A DNA stretch of 64,000 bases from Channallabes apus (taxonomy: Eukaryota; Chordata; Actinopteri; Siluriformes; Clariidae): contig CM060104.1 of the NCBI GenBank assembly GCA_030522415.1, forward strand, positions 14,853,729 to 14,917,728. Direction: 5' to 3'. Each line of letters opens with the position of its first letter. Positions within the stretch are counted from its first letter, which is position 1. A program made the translations under genes and the position numbers. Shown piece after piece: positions 51,983-63,404 of the stretch. Below the pieces are notes generated by a model. The model saw only the letters and a program-made list of their open reading frames with translations. It was not told the DNA's origin and did no database searches.

Positions 51983-52025
51983 ATATATATATATATATAT
52001 ATATAATGTGTGTGTGTGTGTGTGT
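51943..52025. repeat. compound (ATCT)n-(AT)n-(TG)n microsatellite
   Basis: About nine ATCT units are followed by about thirteen AT units and about ten TG units. Confidence 0.9.
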
Positions 52026-52102
52026 GAAAAACATTTGTAACTCAGTAACACAGTAACAGTAATGCTATGCCATGCTGTGTGTGCGTGTGGGTATATATGT
52101 AT

Positions 52103-52340
52103 TAGGGCTGCAACAACTAATCGATAATTATTGATAATGAAATTCGTTGTCAACGAATGCCGTTATCGTTTAGTTGGGCTGCTCACGTTATTGAGGCGCG
52201 CGACCACAAGATGCACAAATACACAGTCGCTCACGCAATGGAAGTTACAGAAGCGTTTGCAGGAAAAAGCGCGCGCCCCAAGTCCTCCAAGGTATGGGAG
52301 CAATTTACATTAAACACCTCTTATCGTCGTTAAAATTGAC
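52103..52340 (+). pseudogene. hAT transposon 5' end with start of a BED-finger transposase
   Basis: Begins with the hAT-type terminus tagggctgcaacaactaatc. At 52238-52333 an ATG opens a 31-codon frame whose end, KSSKVWEQFTLNT, is the start of the BED zinc finger of ZBED-like hAT transposases (conserved KVWxxF). The frame then stops, and the cysteine and histidine ligands are missing. The remainder of the element is not present here. Confidence 0.6.
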
Positions 52341-52559
52341 CGTTTTTCTGCCAGTCGTAGTGTCCGGTGAGCGCGGATGAAGTGCCGAGGGTTTTCTACA
52401 CATAGGAGTCAGTGAGAGAGTTCACACGGGCTTTGGTGGTGTGTTTGTTATGTTAGGTGTGTGTGCGCGGTTATACAGGGTTAAAAAAAAAAAAAAAAAA
52501 CTGTTGCATGCAGCTTTTTCTTTGCGTTCAAATCCTAATGAACGCGAGGAAAACACTTC

Positions 52560-52670
52560 TAGTGCGTTTTCTTCACGTTCATTTTACACTTCGGAGGACC
52601 GGATATATCCCATGATCAATTTCCCTTTGGGATTAATAAAGTTCTTTGAATCTTGAATCTTGAATCCTAC
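52560..52670 (+). mobile_element. 3' tail of a LINE or LINE-tailed SINE
   Basis: ttccctttgggattaataaa followed by a (TTGAATC)n repeat at 52645-52667 is the characteristic 3' end of fish CR1/L2-type elements and SINEs that borrow it. The body upstream is not recognisable apart from a poly(A) run at 52484-52500. Confidence 0.55.
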
Positions 52671-53016
52671 ACGCTATACAGAGGGAAATGCAGGAAAAAG
52701 GGCAAAATAAACAGAGTGAACACAGTAGGGGCGATTTTTTTCTCCCCACATCGCCGTATTACGAGAATGTCTAGTATAGCAAAATGGCCTAATATATTTA
52801 TTTATTTTATTATTTTTTTTTATTGAGACAACAAAAAAAAAGGATAAAATACACGAGAGGATCGAAATAATGTATAAACCGTGAAAAGGATGTAGTAGAC
52901 ACTTCAATTAAATATCATAATCTGGAAGTCTATTATTCTTAAGTTGAATTAATTTAAGAGAATTTAAAATTTAAGTCATTCTTAACAACTGAATGTCAGT
53001 GTATTTTTTTTTAACC

Positions 53017-53070
53017 ATCCATCCATCCATCCATCCATACATCCATCCATACATACATACATACATACAC
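53017..53070. repeat. (CATC)n/(CATA)n microsatellite at a transposon edge
   Basis: Tetranucleotide repeat directly abutting the left inverted repeat of the Tc1-like element at 53071-54671. Confidence 0.9.
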
Positions 53071-54671
53071 ACATTTCTTATTCTTTTGCATGTTTGTCAC
53101 ACTTAAATGTTTCTCCTCATCAAAAACCGTTAACTATTAGTCAAAGATAACATAATTGAACACAAAATGCAGTTTTTAAATGAAGGTTTACGTTATTAAG
53201 GGAGGAAAAAAAACTCCTAATCTACATGGCCCTGTGTGAAAAAGTGATTGCCCCCCTTGTTAAAAAATAACTTAACTGTGGTTTATCACACCCGAGTTAA
53301 ATTTCTGTAGTCACCCCCAGGCCTGATTACTGCCACACCTGTTTCAATCAAGAAATCACTTAAATAGGAGCTACCTGACACAGAGAAGTAGACCAAAAGC
53401 ACCTCAAAAGCTAGACATCATGCCAAGATCCAAAGAAATTCAGGAACAAATGAGAACAAAAGTAATTGAGATCTACTGTATCAGTCTGGTAAAGGTTATA
53501 AAGCCATTTCTAAAGCTTTGGGGCTCCAGCGAACCACAGTGAGAGCCATTATCCACAAATGGCAAAAACATGGAACAGTGGTGAACCTTCCCAGGAGTGG
53601 CCGGCCGACCAAAATTACCCCAAGAGCGCAGAGACAACTCATCCGGGAGGCCACAAAAGACCCCAGGACAACATCTAAAGAACTGCAGGCCTCACTTGCC
53701 TCAATTAAGGTCAGTGTTCACGACTCCACCATAAGAAAGAGACTGGGCAAAAACGGCCTGCATGGCAGATTTCCAAGGCGCAAACCACTTTTAAGCAAAA
53801 AGAACATTAAGGCTCGTCTCAATTTTGATAAAAAACTTCTCAATGATTGCCAAGACTTTTGGGAAAATACCTTGTGGACCGACAAGACAAAAGTTGAACT
53901 TTTTGGAAGGTGCGTGTCCCGTTACATCTGGCGTAAAAGTAACACAGCATTTCAGAAATAAAAACATCATACCAACAGTAAAATATGGTGGTGGTAGTGT
54001 GATGGTCTGGGGTTGTTTTGCTGCTTCAGGAACTGGAAGGCTTGCTGTGATAGATGGAACCATGAATTCTACTGTCTACCAAAAAATCCTGAAGGAGAAT
54101 GTCCGGCCATCTGTTCGTCAACTCAAGCTGAAGCGATCTTGGGTGCTGCAGCAGGACAATGACCCAAAACACACCAGCAAATCCACCTCTGAATGGCTGA
54201 AGAAAAACAAAATGAAGACTTTGGAGTGGCCTAGTCAAAGTCCTGACCTGAATCCTATTGAGATGTTGTGGCATGACCTTAAAAAGGCGGTTCATGCTAG
54301 AAAACCCTCAAATAAAGCTGAATTACAACAATTCTGCAAAGATGAGTGGGCCAAAATTCCTCCAGAGCGCTGTAAAAAACTCATTGCAAGTTATCGCAAA
54401 CGCTTGATTGCAGTTATTGCTGCTAAGGGTGGCCCAACCAGTTATTAGGTTCAGGGGGCAATTACTTTTTCACACAGGGCCATGTAGGTTTGGATTTTTT
54501 TTCTCCCTAAATAATAAAACCCATCATTTAAAAACTGCATTTTGTGTTTACTTGTGTTATCTTTGACTACAGTAATAGTTAAATGTGTTTGATGATCAGA
54601 AACATTTCGTGTGACAAACATGCAAAAGAATAAGAAATCAGGAGGGGGGCAAATAGTTTTTCACAGCACTG
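53071..54671 (+). mobile_element. Tc1-like transposon, nearly complete transposase, left terminus lost
   Basis: The right end is intact (cacagcactg, then TA at 54672-54673). Long subterminal inverted repeats are recognisable at 53071-53290 and about 54445-54671. The outermost ~28 bases of the left end are missing, replaced by a tetranucleotide microsatellite. Transposase pseudogene 53419-54448 starts MPRSKEIQEQMRTKVIEIY, followed by a small insertion that shifts the frame. It then continues through HTH (LGLQRTTVRAIIHKW), LWTDKTKVELFG (first aspartate), a one-base insertion near 53960, [11 protein letters not shown] (second aspartate) and [14 protein letters not shown] (glutamate), ending AAKGGPTSY. 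Apart from two frameshifts it is complete, so it is relatively young. Confidence 0.92.
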
Positions 54672-54676
54672 TATAT

Positions 54677-54696
<20 letters not shown>

Positions 54697-54752
<56 letters not shown>
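54697..54752. repeat. (AT)n microsatellite
   Basis: About 28 AT units immediately beyond the right end of the Tc1-like element. Confidence 0.95.
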
Positions 54753-54759
<7 letters not shown>

Positions 54760-55870
54760 TGTGTGGTGGTATTAACCAATATATCAGGCAGGACTGCCTA
54801 AGAAGTAGGTTTAATTAATGTGCACAAATCATACTATCATCATCCATCCAGTATTCAGTTTAAGTACTATGTCAAATTTGCATTATCATATAAAAAAGCT
54901 GAAATTATCTGCCCAAATTATGTCTCCGGAAATGATGTTCATGAACATTTCTTCTTGTATATAGTGCCGCACGATAAGGGCTAGATGGTCAAAACATAAA
55001 ATTTAAGTGCGCCTTCTTCATGACAACGCGCCAGACCATTCAGATCACAAAATGAAATAAAACGGTATGAAATTCTGCCTCATCCCCTCTAGTCCCCTGA
55101 TGACCTCGCACCTTCTTCTATCACTTGAAGAAATTACTTCATAGCATAGTGTTTCAAAGATGAGGAGTGGAACTTTTGCTCAAAGAGACAAAAATAGGTC
55201 TTCTTTAAAGACTCCACGAGGCTCATCCATTGTTTGGAGAAGTGTGTAATGTTTTTATTACATCATTTCTTTTTTTTAGCAATAATGACAATTTTATGAC
55301 TGCCTCCTGTATATAAGAGAACAGATTGCGACCAGAGATTTCTGTGGTCATTTTTTATAGGCAGTTCATCAATAAGCGCATTGTATCCTTTCCCTGTTAT
55401 GCTGTTCAGGCCATAAACCTTTATAAAATGATTTACATTTGTTGACATTTTTATTATGTGGAAGCAAATATTAAAATTCACAACCAGTGCATCCATATGA
55501 GAGCACTCTCACATACACACAAGTGTGTGAGTGGTCAGAGTCGAAGTGTATGTCAGAGCATGGGAATCTCTGGCCAGAGATCTCCCTTTGCCAGTGAGTC
55601 ATGGGAACAAGAACAGACACTACAGTTAGCTGTGCTCTTGAGTCATGGGTCAGGTCACACAACACAACAAAATGGAAAATAAAAGGAGCATGCCATATGT
55701 TATCTTCCATATAATATGGCTACAACTAGTATAAAAAGGTTAGGGAAAAAATTATTTAATGTAACAGAAGGCATTCTAGTGTTATTGTGCAACAAATCGT
55801 TTAAAAAAAAAAAAAATCAAGAATTTAATAAGCACACTGTATACACAAGAGTTTACACAAACCCCATTTA
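54760..55870. other. unassigned intron or spacer
   Basis: No exon, RNA gene or repeat family recognised. AT-rich. Confidence 0.45.
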
Positions 55871-55878
55871 GTACTCAC

Positions 55879-55946
55879 ATCAGGAGTTGGCTGGACGTCT
55901 GCGATGTTCCTCACTGTTGTGAGAGAAAAGCCCAGAGCCAGCTAAT
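55879..55946 (-). other. candidate non-coding 5' exon of ncald
   Basis: On the minus strand a strong polypyrimidine acceptor (gtttttcttctgcag) precedes 68 bases that are GC-richer than their surroundings and end in a consensus donor (ctgat|gtgagta). It lies about 24.5 kb upstream of the ncald ATG exon, on the same strand. The exon would not code in ncald. It could be a 5' UTR exon from an alternative upstream promoter or a chance pair of splice signals. Confidence 0.35.
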
Positions 55947-56289
55947 CTGCAGAAGAAAAACCAGCAGCCTGTTAGACTTGGACTTCAACACAAGAGTTAT
56001 TTTAAGTCTGTCATTACTGCAGTCCTACAGGATGGAGTTCACAAAGGGCCAGAAAAAATGCAACACAGACCTTATTACACAAGAGTGCCAAAAGGAATAT
56101 CTGCCCTTCTGAAATCTATGTACAAATACCTTCTTGCTTCACACCATTTGCCTTACCATAAGCTATAACTAGGAGATGAATATTTCAGACCATATTAAAT
56201 AAATACACATTTACCAAGTGCTTTATTAAGAAACCTATACGTTACATAATCTATACATAATATTTATTTGTATAGATATGGCCTACTAT

Positions 56290-57145
56290 GCCCAAGGTGT
56301 TCTATTACATTCAGATGCGGTGACTGAAGGCCACTGAAGAACACTGAAGTCATAGTCACGTTCATAAAACCTGATTGGGACACGTTTTGCTTTGTATTAT
56401 GGTGCGTTATGCTAGAAGAAACCATTATAAGAAAGGAGAACTGTGGTGAACAACTATAATACTCAAATAAACCAGCCTGAACTGTCGCAATGAGGCTGGG
56501 CTTGTGGAATTCGGACCCTACTATGAATACTGTATGCCACAGTAGAAATGAAGATTGATCATAGTTTGTCCAGTTTTAGTGAATCTGTAGCCAGCACAGC
56601 CTCGGCTTTCAGTTCTTGGCTAACAGAAGTGGAACCTCATGTGTGCTGTTGCTGCTGTAGCTCATCTGCCTCAAAGTTTGACCTGCATTCTGAAATGTTT
56701 TTCTGCTCACCACAATTGTAGAGAGTTCTTATCTGAGTTCGTTTGCCTTTCTGTCAGACCAATCTGGCTATTTTCCAGTGAACTCTCCCTCTCTCATCAA
56801 GAAGGCATTTCCGTCCACATAACTGCAGCTTACTAGATGTTTTGCTTTATTGCACCATTCTAAATAAACTCTAAAAGACTGTTGTATGTAAAAAAAAAAT
56901 CCCAAGAGATCAACAGCTATAGAAAAACTCAAACCAGTGTGCATGGCACCAACATTCGGTTCATGGTCAAAGCCTTGGAGATCACATTTTTTTTTACCCA
57001 TTCTGATGACTGATGTAAACATAACCAGAAGCTGCTCATCGATATCTGCATACTTTTATGCACTGCTGCACTGATTGACTAAGCAGATGACTGCATGAAT
57101 AAGTCTGTATAAAGGCTTTCCTAATGAAGTGCATGGTGAATGTAC
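56290..57145 (-). pseudogene. Tc1-like transposon remnant, N-terminal half
   Basis: On the minus strand the frame near 57001 begins MGKKKCDLQGFDHEP, the degenerate start of a very common fish Tc1-like transposase. DNA-binding-region pieces follow to about 56580 (complement of ctgtagctcatctgcctcaaa), with stops and frame changes. The right-hand tail (tttcctaatgaagtgcatgg, about 57117-57136) is the terminal region. Same family as the remnants at 2.8-3.7 kb and 25.6-26.4 kb. Confidence 0.7.
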
Positions 57146-60100
57146 GGTATAATCTATATAAGGTTTCTAAATTTTTTTTAATTAATTAAAAATAATAATT
57201 TTACCATTATACTCATATAGTAAAGGAACATTTTGATTAGTTCTTATCTTGGTAGGTGCGACAACATTCAAAGAATAGTGAGAAACAATTGTTTATACTT
57301 TGATGTACAAAAAAAAAAAAAAAAGCATAGATTGTGAAAAAATATTTAACTTGGAAAAAAATAATTATATTATTAGGGACAAAAGGGTTACGTTAACTGT
57401 AACAGTATTAAAGTGTGCATAATGGTGAAGCTACTGTTTAAAATCTAACGTGACATTACAAAAAAAATAATACCTAGTAAAAGTACCTCGATGAAAATCT
57501 AATCCAATCCTTCTTGTCTGAAAATTGTCTGCAATAACTATTCAAGTGCTTTTAAATTATGCTGGTTGCACAACATATCAACCAAAGACGAACATGGATG
57601 TACTAAAGAACTGTCTGAATTACTTTCCAAATGCTTCAAAAACTTGGAGGGCTGAACTCTGCAACAGATCCCTTCTTACAGCTTCATTAACCAGTCGTTC
57701 ATGTTGCTGCATATTAGAGCTGTGAATCGTAGTTAGACTGTTGTTCTGATCTTATTTTTGGGCATTGTGATATTTGATTAAACAGCAATAATGCTTATGG
57801 TCTGATGTATTTAAAGCAGCTACATGTTCTGAAGTAGTAATAACTATTAAAATATCTAATAAACATTAAAAACGTGTATGTTGCTGCTTGAGCAAATGTC
57901 ATATCTCAGACGACCAAATAATCATTTGTTCCTGCTTCTGATCCACACTATAGTCCAGTAGTAATGTCCCAACCACTCTCTCAAAAAAGAACCAGCGGTA
58001 CTCTCCCAAAACACTGGTATTTACAAGACACAAGGTTTCTGTTTTCTGGAAAAGTTGTGGAATAGGAAATGTGTCAATTTTAGACCATTTAACAGTTGAA
58101 AGTTTACCGAAATTATTTAAAAAATGTGAATCGATTCTAAATCGAAAACCACCCGATTCAATTAACTGAATTGACCAACAACAACAAAAGATTGATTAAC
58201 TGGATAAATGTATGACTATGTATTAACTGGATGACATGTATACAGGCGACTGAGGGGGTTTTAAACTTTTGAGTCACAACGTTCATCTCCAGTCTTAAAA
58301 AAGTCTGGAAGATAAATGGAAAGACACGATTGTGGATGCTGGAACTGGATCTGGCCTGAGCGCCTTAGTTCCAATGGTAGAAAATTATTAATCCTGAGAA
58401 TATAAAAACATGATCAACAATCACGTGTGACACCTGAGAATTATGTGAATTTCTGCAGTGATCTCAGTTTTAAAATCAAACAAATCAGCCAAGATTCAGG
58501 AATGAATCTTCAAAGTCAGCACCATTCACAGGTGAAGCATAAACAGCAGTGCACCGTCTCCTTGGAAACCTGTTGTGCTAATGTGGGTTTTTACTTAAAT
58601 GCACAGCAGACTACAGCATGCAGTAGTGGAGATGCTAGCAGGTGTGGGTATACTTGCATGGGGGAGCTACAGAACGCCTACTTGTGCTTCACTTCTCTTC
58701 CTCGCAAGAGAGCCAGCAGTCACGATTCTCAGCCCACTCAGACAGAAAAAACATCCCGTCTCATTTCATATGGAGGCTTTAACATGTTTGCTCTAGCAGC
58801 GCGGGTTCCTCTGTGGAGGCAAACCGTGTGCAACATTTTACACCTCACCATGAAGATTGGCTGCTCATGTCTCTGAAACATTGAATGGCCGGGTGACTCA
58901 TCTCGAATCTGTGGTTACGTTCGGCCAACAGATCTGAGTGGGTGATCTGTTACAACTCCAGACAAATATACAGAGAGACATATTAAATACTACTTGTTAA
59001 CTTCTGGTTTAGTTTGCAGCATCTTGAGTGCTTGAGCTCCAGATTTCAATTCCACTGGGGCTAACTCTTATCAGTATTAGTTAGATGCTGGATTATTAGG
59101 AAATACTTTTAAGTAAAACATTTTTAAATCTTAAACAAAAAAAAGATCATGTTAATTTTAAATTGCCCTGAGGGTGACCGTAACAGTGTTTGTTCTCCTC
59201 TTTTCGTGAATTGAAAGGGAAGAGCAAGATAAGCTGAAGAAATAAACCAAGAAAACAAGCCATTTATACACGAGGGACTTACATTGCCCCTGAGGCGGTC
59301 TGCATTAAAAGAAAATCATATGTGCAAACGCCAGAAGGATGAAGCAGAATGCTAACATTTCATATGCTAGCACACTAACTAATCGCAGGGGTTTCTGACA
59401 TTTATTCTTTGTGTGGTCTAATGAATCACAGGCGTTCATGTTTCACAAATGACAAAATTGCAATGCCATTTCCGGCAAGCACTCCCAACAACAAACACTG
59501 AGACCTCACACCAACATAACCAGTGGTGCTATTTTCAGTCTTTATAAATGTGTGTGACCATGTCTGTGAAAACCGTCTTACAGTTTTTTTTTTTTTTTTT
59601 TTTAAATGATTAACTTTTTTTCTACATAAAATCATATATAGAATGGTTTTATGTAGAAAAAATTTAAACAAGAAAATGAGCTGGTTTTTCACAGATTGGA
59701 TCACATACTGTATATAGCCTATTTTTACACTCACAAACACACAGTATATAAGAAGCAGGATGAAGTGAATAAAGGCACATTAGTGATCAGCTGTAGAAGG
59801 CTGTGATCAAACTAAACATGAAGACCACATCTGAGACTAGCTCTTACACTGATCAAGAAGAAACCAGCAGAACAAATGTCTGCTCAAGACTGTTTTATCA
59901 ATTACACATCATGAGATAAACACTCAAAGACTGAAAGATGCGGATGCCCCTTAGTAAATGAGTGTGTACCACCAGGTGTGACAAACAACTGACAGCTGTG
60001 CATATGCGGTGCACTCAAGACCCCTAATTTTTGGACACCAAATGTCCATAGTAGTATTAGGTCACAGTTTAGAGCTAGAAATCATCAATGTTGGTGGCCA

Positions 60101-60290
60101 CAATTTATTGATTTTCAGTTCATTAAATTCTCATTTCAGTGATATATTTGTTAATTGCAGAAAAGTCAGCGTGATTATGAGTGGAACTTAAGGGCTTCAA
60201 TCCAATTCTCTAATAAACACCACTGAAAATATATTTTAAATGAACTAGTACCTAATCAGTGAGAAGTTTCTCACAAAAGTCTTCATAAAC
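57146..60290. other. unassigned spacer with one GC-richer block
   Basis: Mostly AT-rich. 58540-58900 is less AT-rich and holds a 149-codon plus-strand open frame (58427-58876) with no recognisable domain and no conserved-looking splice sites. No transposon was recognised. A poly(T) run is at 59586-59603. Confidence 0.4.
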
Positions 60291-60293
60291 AGG

Positions 60294-60345
60294 AGTAGGG
60301 CTGGGTGGTATACCTTTTCATACCGAATACCAGTGTTTTAAAAAA
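60294..60345 (+). repeat. truncated hAT-type terminus
   Basis: tagggctgggtggtataccttttcatacc-type sequence is the end of a fish hAT MITE, cut off after about 50 bases by an A-run at 60340-60352. Confidence 0.5.
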
Positions 60346-60601
60346 AAAAAAATTATATAAATTTTTCATATACCCTGTTTTTGTATCGTTGCCGCGAAAG
60401 TTTCGCGTTTGTATCAGCGTTTAAATTACATAGCTTTATACAACAACAATACTAATAGCAACCATCTTTTACATCTCCATACTATTCGGCTTCGCCTTTT
60501 TTTTCTGCAATTTTTGGAGAACACGCGAGTTTCCTTGCCTAAGAACAACGAACGGAATTCATCTCCAAACAACTAAAACTCCGACACAGAGGTACGTTAT
60601 C

Positions 60602-61485
60602 ATGTCTATCGTTCAGCTTGTTCAGTGTGTGGAGTGCAGGATGCTTAGACATTCTTCCTCCGTCATTAGCGATAATTTTACTTGTGATAGGTGTGTGCTA
60701 GTGAGCACTCTGACGGAGAAGATATCAGCATTAGAGGAGCGCATCCAGACTTTAGAGAGTGTTAGAGAGTGTGAGCGCAGCGCTATTCCCGTAGCGGACA
60801 GTCTGGGTGCCACAGGCGGAGATAAACAGCCCCCGACTCCGGCATTAGAGCCCTCACAGCAGGGCGAGTGGGTGACGACTCGGCGGCATACTTGTTCAGC
60901 CCAAGCTAACGCTAAGGCTAGCCCACCGGAGCACACCTCCTCTGCGCGTCACGTGTCCAACAGGTTTGCTCTCCTCAGTGATGCACCCGCTGAGAAACCT
61001 GAAAGAGCTCTGGTTATAGGAGACTCTATACTGAGGCACGTGAAATTAGCTAGACCTTTAGGGGCACCAGCGGCAGTAGTTAGGTGTATCCCGGGAGCCA
61101 GAGCACCGGACATAGCAGGTAATCTTAGGGCTCTAGGACAGCACAGGTTCTCTAAGATAGTGGTACATGCTGGAGCTAACGATATACGCCTTCGTCAGTC
61201 AGAGGTTAGTAAGAGTAACTTTACAGAGGTGTTTAAATTAGCGAAGGCGATGTCCGATGAAGTAATATGCTCTGGTCCCATCCCAATGAGACGTGGCGAC
61301 ATAGCTTACAGCAGGTTATGGTAGCTGAACCGCTGGATGTCCAGGTGGTGCTCCGAAAATAATGTGGGCTACATAGACTACTGGAAGACCTTTGAGGGCA
61401 AAGCTGGCCTGTTAGGGCGGGACGGTGTTCATCCCACTCGGGAAGGTGCTGCTCTCATTTCCTGTAGTATAGCTCAGTCACAGTA
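60602..61485 (+). pseudogene. CR1/L2-like LINE ORF1 with SGNH esterase domain, one premature stop
   Basis: The open frame 60602-61324 starts MSIVQLVQCVECRMLRHSSS. Residues about 9-34 hold paired cysteines (CVEC and CDRC), a zinc-finger-like unit, followed by a coiled-coil-like stretch (LTEKISALEERIQTLESV, about 36-53). From residue about 139 comes an SGNH/GDSL hydrolase. Block I is VIGDSILRH with the nucleophile serine, block II glycine is in IPGARAPD, and block III is HAGANDI. After an in-frame TAG at 61322-61324 the same frame continues with YIDYWKTFEGKAG and block V GRDGVHPTREGAAL (Asp and His of the triad). Esterase-bearing ORF1 proteins are known in CR1/L2-type LINEs. The single stop means this copy makes no full-length ORF1. 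Confidence 0.88.
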
Positions 61486-61619
61486 GAGGTCTAGTTAATC
61501 GGTGACAATCCAGAGCCCAGGCCAGGGAGCAGACATACAGGCTAAACCAACCGTCTGCTAGCTGCATAGAGTCGTCACTCAGGGTTCACCATATTGAGAG
61601 TCTGTTCCCCGATCTAAGC

Positions 61620-62294
61620 AAAAATGTAGAAAGACTCAGAAAGTCTGTTTTAATAATCTAATTAACATAAAGACCACAAACTCTGATCCCCAGCCTCGGT
61701 TAACTGGTAGAGGAGGAGGCGTCACAGTTATTCACAATGATAATCTGTCTATCATACAAAAACACGGACACAAATTTAACTAATTTTAAATTCTTTATAG
61801 TAACATAAGTGTATTTAAGTATATTAAGTCAGCTTAGTCGATTCCACTAATTATAATTTACAGACCTTCATGGCCGTATTTTGAATTTCTTAGTGAATTT
61901 GCGGGTTTCATCTTAGACCTGGTCGTTTCTGTAGACAAAGCGTTAATTGCCGGAGATTTTAACATTCATTTTGAGAATACAGAAGACCCTCTGAGAACAG
62001 CATTTATGTCCATACAGGACTCCGTAAGCGTAAATCAGTGTGTAGTAGGACCCACTCATGAAGCAGGTCACACTTTAGACTTAATATTTTTCGGATTAAG
62101 TATAAGAAATGTATTCACAATTCCACTGTCTGAAATTCTCAGATCACTATCTTCTCTCCATTCAAGTGTGTCACAGTGATAATGTACGCACAGCACAGCG
62201 CTACCGTATTAAACGTACATTCACATCAACTACCACACAGAGTTTTATCAGTAATCTCCCAGAGTTACCAACTTCGATTAGGTCACCGTCTGAC
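61620..62294 (+). pseudogene. LINE ORF2, endonuclease region (5' part)
   Basis: Downstream of ORF1 the plus strand gives pieces of an apurinic-like endonuclease. RGGGVTVIHNDNLS is near 61710-61752, IIYRPSWPYFEFLSEF near 61852-61900, and KALIAGDFNIHFE (conserved GDFN motif) near 61940-61980. TLDLIF is near 62073-62090, with several stops and frame changes. It belongs to the same element as ORF1 at 60602 and the linker at 63405-64000; a hAT element splits it after 62294. Confidence 0.85.
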
Positions 62295-63404
62295 TAGGGT
62301 TGGGTACCGAAACCCGGTGCCAATACGGCACCGGTACCTATAGAACCGGTATGTACCGGACCGAAACAGAACGCGAATTTCGGTGCCTCATTTTGGTGCC
62401 ACTTAAATGCCTGAACTGTCGATTGAAATATTTGTTCTCTAGATTCATATATTTTTGTAGATTAATAGTTTATTAGATTAAATAAAAAAATTAAAAGCAC
62501 AAATCATCCGGAAATGAGAGACCATCTGACATGCACGTGAATGCAGCAGCTAACGTTACACTCGCTCTGACGGCAGCAGGCGGTCTACCGATAGCTTAGC
62601 ATGCTAAATTAAACAACTTTCGTTAGAATGCCTAAAACTAAACCGTCGAAAGTGTGGCTGTATTTCACAAGAAAGGATTCCGACACCGCGACGTGCAGCA
62701 AATGTCTTACAGCAGTTGCGTGTAAAGGCGGAAACACGTTAAATCTAATGAAACATTCGAGGGCAGACGGAATAAAGTTAAAAGCAGACTGAGGCACCGT
62801 GTTTTCTTGCGGACAACAGCTGGCGCTATCGGTGTGGACGACCCTCAGCTCCAGTCATACCAACTGTAGCAAAAAGGAGTCACTGATTATGATGCCGACA
62901 GCAGCCTTTCCGCAGGTTAGTAGTAGGATAATCTAATGTCAATAGCAAAATGCAAATCTTGCATTCATGCTAACAAATAGTCAAACGATTTGTAAAAAAC
63001 TAATGTAACATGGATTCTGTTTATAATTATGGCTTTCCAGCTAGTACTAGTAGTACTACAACAGTGACCCCATTTACCATTGTAAAGAAGGCTATGCATG
63101 TCCTGTGCAGGGCAATAAGTAGGAAAGGAGTCGTATTTTGACAGAAAAGGCAAATATGGTGAAATTTCTGCAAAAGAATTGCTAAATTTTGAAGCTTACA
63201 TATTCATATATACTTTAAACTTTTAATATATTGTTCAATTTTAAGCATAACATTTTTTGTTCAATAAAAATTCATTCTTGAGTCATCCACTATAATTTTT
63301 TGGCATAAAAGTATCGGTTCAGGCACCGTTTTGGCACCGGTACCGTTTTCAAAGTATCGATTTGGCACCGGTATCGACAAAAACCCAAACGATACCCAAC
63401 CCTA
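62295..63404 (+). mobile_element. non-autonomous hAT element carrying a BED-finger exon, nested in the LINE
   Basis: Ends TAGGGTTGGGTACCG (62295) and the inverse cgatacccaaccctA-type end (63404) share about 14 of 15 terminal bases. The subterminal regions are full of ggcaccggtacc-type motifs. At 62628-62792 a 54-codon frame reads MPKTKPSKVWLYFTRKD, then TCSKCLTAV and NTLNLMKHS. This is the BED zinc finger of hAT transposases (KVWxxF, Cys23-x2-Cys26, His43), but the last histidine is missing and a stop follows. The catalytic domain is absent. The 8-base flanks (CGTCTGAC and CAGAACTC) do not match, so no target duplication is visible. Confidence 0.85.

Noticed and set aside
58427..58876. 149-codon open frame as a protein-coding gene
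   Set aside because: No domain, no splice context and no recognisable similarity; kept only as an observation on composition.
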